The notes beneath the pieces were generated by a model. That model was not told the DNA's origin, did not search any database, and worked only from the letters and a program-made list of their open reading frames with translations. Shown piece after piece: positions 57,245-64,000 of a stretch of 64,000 nt of DNA; within the stretch, counting starts at the first letter, position 1; every line of letters starts with the position of its first letter. Origin of the DNA: Choristoneura fumiferana (taxonomy: Eukaryota > Arthropoda > Insecta > Lepidoptera > Tortricidae); assembly GCF_025370935.1 (NCBI RefSeq), contig NC_133485.1, positions 8,398,734 through 8,462,733 of the forward strand, given 5' to 3'. The translations under genes and the position numbers were made by a program.

Positions 57245-57440
57245 GAAAGGGCAAATTTTAATGAAAGTTGTGGGCGAATAGTCAAAATTTCGGCAACCCG
57301 GTGGGAATCGAACTGTTACGGGGCCCCGCCAATGGTGGTCAGTGCAGAACTGGCTTAGAGCTTGTAAACTACCCACGCGATGATCAAATGATGTCGAAAG
57401 CGTTTTAAAGAATCCTTTACAATGATTGCACGGGATCACG
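57245..57440 (-). repeat. Repeat-like tract with a tRNA-type B-box
   Basis: The reverse complement contains GTAACAGTTCGATTCCCACC, close to a B-box (AGTTCGATTCC). No cloverleaf can be folded, so this is at most a tRNA-derived SINE remnant. Confidence 0.3.
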
Positions 57441-58188
57441 TGACAGTGAAAGTTTTCAGTGCAGTAGCCGAGTAGCGGATAGAACTATGGGATATAGATA
57501 GGTAGTATAGATACTGAACACACCCTATGTGGAAACATTCAAACACCATTTTGTCACTAAAACGGTATCGTTCGTGCAGAAATACCTAATGCGTTGAAAA
57601 TTTAATCAGTCATCCGAAACATTAAAAAGGAGCATTTTCATTTGGGTACAAAATCTATTGCCTGCCGTTTAATTTTGAACTTCTCTTTAACGTTAATGTT
57701 CAGTGATAAAAATGGAATTAAGCCGCAAAATCCTTCTGGGAGATCATTTTTACGAGTTCAGGTCTCGCTAACGGGATATGGGGGATCAAAACGGTTTTGG
57801 CAGCAAACCGGGCTGCCTCATTCGAGATCTAGGGAAGCTATGAATTATTGTGGATGCATGAGCTAGATTATGCATAAAGCTTGTACAGACTCTAGCAACC
57901 TTAAAATTTGAAGAAGAATGCGTATAATTTCTATCTTACTATCTTTTCATGACACTGCTCTAAAATGTGGCCATAGATAACCTAAATCCGGTGCACAAAA
58001 CTGCCTATATATGTATATTTAACAGCTGACTCATTTATGGCTCACAAAACACGACAACAATGTAACACATTATGGTGACAAATTATAATTACTAACATAT
58101 CTTTTAAGCGAATAATGTACAACGCTTATAAATATGGACTCTGTCTGGAATAAACTGATTTTATTTTATTTATTTATTTATTTTATGG

Positions 58189-58232
58189 TTAGTGGCATAA
58201 AGGTGTAGGTAAATTTATGCCCTTGACTGTAC
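58189..58232. repeat. Truncated TACAGTCAAGG-family MITE end
   Basis: GTTAGTGGCATAAAGGTGTA and TTTATGCCCTTGACTGTAC match the 2614-2748 copy. Confidence 0.55.
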
Positions 58233-60338
58233 CTTAAATACCTTAAACGGTCTAGGTACTAGCCGCAATTGAAGAACTTCTCCACTTTAGTAGGAGACGT
58301 ACCTACACAAAAAAATCTACAAAATTTTATTTAACCACTTTCTCAGCGCGATTAAAATAATATTTGCAACATGCAAAATCACAGTTTTCTAGCTCTATCA
58401 GTTTCTTAGCTAAGCTACGGACGTACAAAAGAACGGATATGGCGAAACTATAAGAGTTCCTTGTAGGACTACGGGACCCTGAAGATAGTAGGTACTCACT
58501 GTAGTCTAAACTGTAACTTTTATTTTAATTTGGTCCTAGTGCTTCACCGGACTGTTCGCGCGTTGTAGTCGCAATTGCACATGCACAGTCACCAACCAGC
58601 ACTAATATCTTACACAACAAAGCATGCATGAATATCTGATACGAATACGACTATACTTCTGGGGCCGGTAGGATGTGTCAGATATTTTTGAACCTAACTC
58701 TCCTCCTCGCTTCGCTCGCAATCGTATCTTGATCGTACCCAATTTTCCTAAACCTAAAGTGACATTGAGAGTGACCAGTGGCCAAGAAAGTGACTACTTT
58801 CCAATGTACCCGGTTTGTAGCTAGGAATAGTTATCAACGAATACCGTTGCTCCCATCGATCTGGCGTTTTTTTTATTACGTACATCATGTGACGCCACCA
58901 TTTCATGATCTAACAGATTGTTTGATCGGGCGATGACATTTAAGTACACAACGGTAGTCATTGATAAAATAATTCTGTATGAACTTACCCTGCTACTTTT
59001 ACGCTGATAGCGCTATCCAAAAACCGCTTGCGTGACAACGAGAACCGTTCAAACCAAAACACGTTACAGTCAAAATGGGCAAGCGAATAGTAAAATATCG
59101 TCATACCGGTGCCCCTAACGAGCGGTAAGCTCTCAGCAAATTGGCAGGGAGGGCGCAAGGACGTCACGCGTTGGATGGAACATTACAATAGAACGGCGAA
59201 CATGCGATGTTCTCCAGGACATCATTAAGAGAAAAGAATATCTTTGTTAAGACGGTAGATGGAATGGAGGTTACTAAACTAGTGGGATTAAACTTGGTTA
59301 TACGTTGTTTTTAATTAATGATGGTGAAAAAAAGGAAATGGATACGGTTGCGCTGCGTGATGAAAGAGACAGTGTCATTTTACACACAATATCAAACAAT
59401 TTTATTTTAATTTTAAAATTATATACTCATTTACAAATTAATACCTACTCAAAATCAGTACTACTAACTTGTGGTACCTAGACTTGCTTGCTTGAATAAA
59501 AGCTTGTGAATAAAACGAAATACATTTTGACCAAGCTAAAAACGTGTATAACCACGCAATGTGAAGGCGCTAACTAATAAAAACCCAAAATATAAACACA
59601 TCCGGTGTACGAGTATCGTACTAAACACGACAAAAGTCCAAATCGAAATTGTACATCTTTGACCATTATTCAGCGCACACGAAAGGCACCGCAGATTTGT
59701 TACGAACACATCCAGCCGTGGTGATGTGTAACGCACGCACACTACTCCAATGGGACAGAATCAATCCCTGTCAGAAGAAACCTCGAGGCCTCGGGCCGGC
59801 CACTAAGTGCCTTAATTCCTCCTTGCTTCCAAGTATCCATTTTACCCCAGCCGCGACGGAAATTACATTCTTGGGACGCTCTAAATTACATATCCACGAT
59901 TTTCTTGCGCAAATATTATACGGTTTTAGAAAAATTCGCTATGGATTAGAATTGATTAGCATTTTGCGTAGTGTAGTTATTCTTATTTCTGCCTTTAGCT
60001 CTTTTTACCCAACTGCGAAGAAGGAGGGTTATGTGTTTGACGCGTATGTATGTATGTCTATTCCTATGTCCTCTCGTAACTACTCAACGGCTGAACCGAT
60101 TTTGATAAATGATACTTCATTGGATTCGTTTTAATGATGCGAGTGACACTGGGTACATGTAATTCTTGAAAAAATAAAATTGCGGATTTTTGGCGCCTAG
60201 TATGTGAGTTTTCAAAAAATGTTTTTATTCAAACCTATCGAGTGGGGTATCAAATGAAAGCTAATAATTAGTACATTCTAAATATATGGGTTATAATCGT
60301 TTTAATATACCATTTTCACAGAAAAGTGTGAAATAAGA
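58233..60338. other. Mixed unique and repeat-like sequence, no gene supported
   Basis: A 161-codon frame at 59649-60134 runs from apparently unique sequence into a repeat-like tract (ACGCGTATGTATGTATGTCT) and is judged chance. 59650-59890 is GC-richer than its flanks and could be conserved non-coding DNA, but nothing proves it. Confidence 0.3.
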
Positions 60339-60610
60339 CAATAAATTTAAAAAATAAAAAAACCCGGCTGCCTTAAAAATACTAAAAAGAAGAAAACAAG
60401 TCTAGTGGGCTAGATCTTTGTTCAGTAGCTAACTTAAAGTTCAACAGTCGGGACCCATTTAAATCGTGACACTCAAAAATTCTTACCTAATGGGTCCCGA
60501 CTGTTGAACTTTAAGTTAGCTACTTACCAAAGTTCTAGCCCACTAGACTTGTTTTCTTCTTTTTAGTATTTTTTAAGGCAGTCGGGTTTTTTGATTTATT
60601 AAATTTATTG
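60339..60610. mobile_element. Very long foldback MITE
   Basis: Arms of about 125 bases start CAATAAATTTAA, pass AACCCGGCTGCCTTAAAAAT, AAAAGAAGAAAACAAGTCTA and TAACTTAAAGTTCAACAGTC, and reach GGGACCCATT. The right arm mirrors them with few differences and ends TTAAATTTATTG. The loop is about 25 bases. Confidence 0.8.
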
Positions 60611-60689
60611 TTTAACCACTAAGGTGGAATAGGTTACATGGTATCTAATAAGTTTTTGTTAAAGATTTTTTGCTGACTGTAGTTTTTGT

Positions 60690-60955
60690 TTATGGATAGG
60701 GAATAAATGGGATTTATATTTTCACTTCGAAATTGCCCTATTTCAGTAACTTGAATTATTAGAAACTTCAAATTTGGCATGCAAGTAGGTAATACTAACA
60801 GCTAAAAACACTTTTCAGGATTTATCAAAATTCCTACAGGATAGGGAATAAAATGGGATTTATATTTTCACTTCAAAGTGGCCCTAACTCCGTAATTATA
60901 AATATTAGAAATTTCAAATTTGGCATGCAGGTAGGTAAAAACGAAATCCCACGGG
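60690..60955 (+). repeat. Two-copy direct repeat, period about 140 bp
   Basis: GGATAGGGAATAAATGGGAT at about 60696 recurs as GGATAGGGAATAAAATGGGA at about 60840. TTCAAATTTGGCATGCA-GTA also occurs in both copies. Confidence 0.75.
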
Positions 60956-61285
60956 ATAAAACGAAAAAAGAGGATTTTATATACTTACCAACTGAATCAG
61001 AAAACGCATAAGCTAAACCAATAAAACTGGGGACTGGAGATTTGGCAAACTGATGTAAATCTGGTAAAAATTATTTAGCAGTGTCATCCTGCTCATCCTG
61101 GCGAGGATCGTCTCCGTAGAAGGGAACTCCTCAAAAGTTGATGGCGCACGCAAAAGACTTTACATGATTGTTAAATTTCAATGACAATGTGTTTATATGA
61201 TATACACCGCTTGATGCTGCAGCCAGGGTCCTCGCTGATGACGGAACTCCTCAAGGGCTAATAGTATAGATACGAAATTTTACAT

Positions 61286-61500
61286 GTACGTTCAACGAGC
61301 TGACTTTGCCCACCCGCGACCTTTATGATAGCTACTTTTGTGCCCATGCAATGTGTGTTCATGCAGTTCCTCCACCTCCACACTGTAAGAACACACAAAT
61401 CACACAAATCCATCTATCACCACCATCACTTTACACTGACGCGTTTCGAACTCAACCAGAACTCATCTTCAGAGCAACACGACCGTTCAGCATGCTGCGG
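61286..61500 (-). repeat. Dispersed repeat related to 14900-15140
   Basis: TTTGCCCACCCGCGACCTT, GCAGTTCCTCCACCTCCACA and TTTCGAACTCAACCAGAACT are the matching blocks, in part as reverse complements. Confidence 0.5.
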
Positions 61501-61619
61501 TGTGAAATTTGGCATAGATGGACCTAAAGTAATACAGAGGTGCACTAGGGCAAAGATTAGAGAAATAGAAAGAGTAGGAAAATATCTCAACTTTGTTTGT
61601 TTCTTTGTTTGTTGGGGGT

Positions 61620-62351
61620 CATCTCTGAAACTATTGAGCTGATTTAAATAATTATTTTATCAATAGAAAGATACACTATCCCTGATGGACATTAGACTAC
61701 TTACCTGCTTTAAAAAAAAATTGCAAACTTTCCGCAGAATAAAAATAAGTTTCAATTTTGAGGCAGATTTTCAAAATTATTTCAATAATAGAAAGCTACA
61801 ATGTGTCTCTAATCGACAATTAAGAATATTAAAATAGATCATAACATGTAATTCATGTCCCGCGGGAACTTTACAAGTTCTCGGGATATAATCCCAAAAG
61901 AAACGCGTACCGTAAACTGCTTCAACTTTGCCCTCTAGCCCCAGCATTGCCTGATTCGATTTAGAGTCGATAACTAAGCACTCTTATAGGTTTTAAGCTT
62001 TTACCTACAAGGGAATTATTATTACGGGGAGATAAAAGCTTATAAACCTAAAGAGTGCTAAGTTATCGACTCTAAATCGAATCAGGCAATGTTGGGGCCA
62101 GAGGGCAATGTTGAAGCAGTTTACGGTAGTATGTACTTTAACGTTTTCTAAAATTCCAACCCTGAATCAGCGAAGCAGAGTTTCAAAGTTGGTAAGAATC
62201 ATATAATTAATAACGTATGTAGGTCGATTTTTGTATTACAAAATTTGCACCAAAATTTGTCTGTATTTGTATTTCCATATAATCCTCCGGATAATTAATC
62301 AAAACACGAACTCCAAATTTAACGCGAGCGAAGCCGCGGGCAAAAGCTAGT
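61620..62351 (+). mobile_element. Helitron-like element carrying a palindromic insertion
   Basis: It ends AACGCGAGCGAAGCCGCGGG then CAAAAGCTAG before T, and shares the CTTTAACGTTTTCT block with 39420-39440. A foldback element at 61908-62128 interrupts it. The left end is uncertain. Confidence 0.55.
61908..62128. mobile_element. Near-perfect foldback MITE inside the Helitron
   Basis: Arms of about 95 bases from TACCGTAAACTGCTTCAAC through GATTCGATTTAGAGTCGATA to AGGTTT-AAGCTTTTA, mirrored on the right and ending GAAGCAGTTTACGGTA. The loop is about 25 bases. Confidence 0.8.
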
Positions 62352-64000
62352 TAATAATATTTTAAAGGAGGCAAAACGGCTAAGTATCAGTTTCGACTAC
62401 TTTTGAGTGGTTAGATAAACTAGTAGGTTAGCAAGCGATTAACAGAAGAATTTATGGGTAAGTAAAAGTCAAAGAGGTTATAAAATAGAGGAATGTCGCA
62501 AATTTATTGCAACTGCATGTGCAGTTGCATTCTAAAGTACTCTTTAATTTGACTCTTTTTTGAAGTCGGCTGCGAATGAATTTAGATACAAGTTACACAC
62601 GTTGTACGAATCAAGTTGCCACGCACAACAATTATCGTTTACGACACTCCAGATGTACTGTCGACCACTCGTTATCTCCAAATGTGCCATTAAATTATCC
62701 TTAAGGTGGAATAAAACGGGTGGTGAGGTGGTGGCCGGCGCGGAATGGCGGAAGATCTCACCATTAAAAGGTCATCAACGTACGTATCAGAACAGAGCGT
62801 GCCCATGTGCAAGATTAATGACAGCTGCGTCTTGTTGCCATCTTATTGCATTTATTTTTGTTTCGCGACAACGCAACAGTCTTCTGTTTTATGAGAATTA
62901 ATGCTTTGATTTTATCTAGTGACAATCGCACGTACACTTCGAGCTAATTATATAGTGTTTTCCCTTTTTGAGAAATGTCTAGTTGGATATGTGAACCTTT
63001 GCCAGTCGTCGCGGCTTCGGTCGGTATACGTCGCGTGTCCTCGAAAATGTCTTCAGAAAGATTAATGAGAACCCGTCCCTATAACCGGCCTTTCGGCGCA
63101 AAAATAAAACGATTTTATACTCTCCGGCACTGTAGTAGGTAAGCCGTCGTGTGGGTCGTTTAGGTTTCGTTTAACCTTTACCAGTCCAGTTGGTTGGTTA
63201 CTTATCTACTTTGGTAAAGTTTGTGAAGTGTCTGTTCCGAATGTATAGTCGACCAAGAAATTGGTTTACCACCCTTAGGTTTAATGTCATTTGTAGCACT
63301 TAAAACGTCAAAGCCTATTTTCACTCACAAGTCAATATGACAATAACCCTTGGGTATTGTTTTATTTCTGAAGTACTACCTAGTAGGAACTCTCATTAAA
63401 ATTGGTAAAGCACTTTCTTGGTCGACCATACCTAAATTACATTGCCTTGAAAAACAAGAACTCGAAAAAAACTAGCAAATATATTTGTATTTGAAGTCCT
63501 CCTTAAATAATCGTTCCGCCCATTTAACATGACGGAAAAAGTATTGTAATTTATGAATCGACAATATTAAAATGATACGCTCTAAGAGCGCGGTACCGCC
63601 GATGCGTAACTAACACAAAATTAAGTTGGCTCACTTTGGAATACCTACCGTGAAGTTGTCCCTAAAGCCTTCGCCCAGATAATTAATATTCAATTAGTTC
63701 CTAAACTTATTAATAGAAAATCCGTTTCTTAGCATTTCAATACATAGCATATTCAGGAGTTCTGAATAAGGTCTATGTGTTTAAACTGCTATATTAACTT
63801 TTTTTTTGGTTTATATTTTATACCTTCTTTACTTGTGCTGCCGTTTATGAAAAATTCAGTGACTTATACTTTATCTACTCGACTTTGCCTGGTATCAAAT
63901 TGTCAAATATTGGCACTACTAGTAAGAGGTATTGCTCTCTGATCTTTTATGACATTATTTTGTGCCCCAGTTGCTTTCCAGTTACACAACGATAGATCCT
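62352..64000. other. Right end of the window, no supported gene
   Basis: A 113-codon frame at 62560-62901 has no recognisable motif. The patch 63000-63140 is GC-richer and repeat-free by eye (GTCGTCGCGGCTTCGGTCGG, CGGCCTTTCGGCGC next to AAAATAAAACGATTTTAT). It could be a regulatory element, which cannot be shown here. Confidence 0.3.

Noticed and set aside
57290..57330. Possible minus-strand tRNA (TTCGATTCC)
   Set aside because: Only a T-arm-like word is present; no anticodon or acceptor stem can be formed.
59649..60134. 161-codon plus-strand frame
   Set aside because: Its second half lies in a dispersed repeat and the first half has no recognisable domain.

Overview
The window is animal nuclear DNA, almost certainly from a moth or butterfly. 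It is AT-rich and its genes have many small exons with GT-AG introns. It is full of repeat families I associate with Lepidoptera: Helitrons starting near TCCTACTAATATTATAAA and ending in CTAG, a tRNA-derived SINE whose tail reads CCCAGCAGTGGGACGTATAT, palindromic MITEs, and jockey/CR1-like and RTE-like LINE pieces. The protein names rest on my recall of the families. No database search was possible.

Gene-bearing left part (1-27 kb). The last two coding exons of PIGO (GPI ethanolamine phosphate transferase 3, + strand) come first. Next is a complete five-exon ASNA1/GET3 tail-anchored-protein ATPase (- strand). It is divergent, over about 0.6 kb, from a complete five-exon FKRP (fukutin-related protein, + strand). 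A 17-exon axonemal dynein intermediate chain, DNAI1 (- strand), then spans 13.2-26.9 kb. A tRNA-Thr(UGU) gene lies inside one DNAI1 intron on the same strand. I placed exon borders by hand; the reading phases close to 336, 496 and 740 codons for the three complete genes.

Middle part (27-41 kb). This is repeat-rich sequence around an unrecognised + strand gene. Three exons whose phases agree give about 172 residues. Its first coding exon, including the 5' splice site, is repeated about nine times in a tandem array. A perfect 20-bp palindrome matching the RFX X-box lies about 1.2 kb upstream. X-boxes commonly mark ciliary genes, and an axonemal dynein gene is next door, so a ciliary or sperm role is a testable guess.

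Right part (41-64 kb). I find no confident protein gene. It holds nested transposons (a 5'-truncated LINE inside an older repeat), SINE copies, long foldback elements, and a GC-rich island at 47.5-48.1 kb that looks like a promoter with a non-coding first exon. The remainder reads as intron or intergenic DNA.

Points most worth a second look: the tandem exon-plus-splice-site array; a family of at least seven hairpins in the LINE 3' region with a constant loop frame but compensating stems; an FKRP that keeps its zinc cysteines but has lost the aspartates of the presumed active site; and the X-box upstream of the unknown gene.
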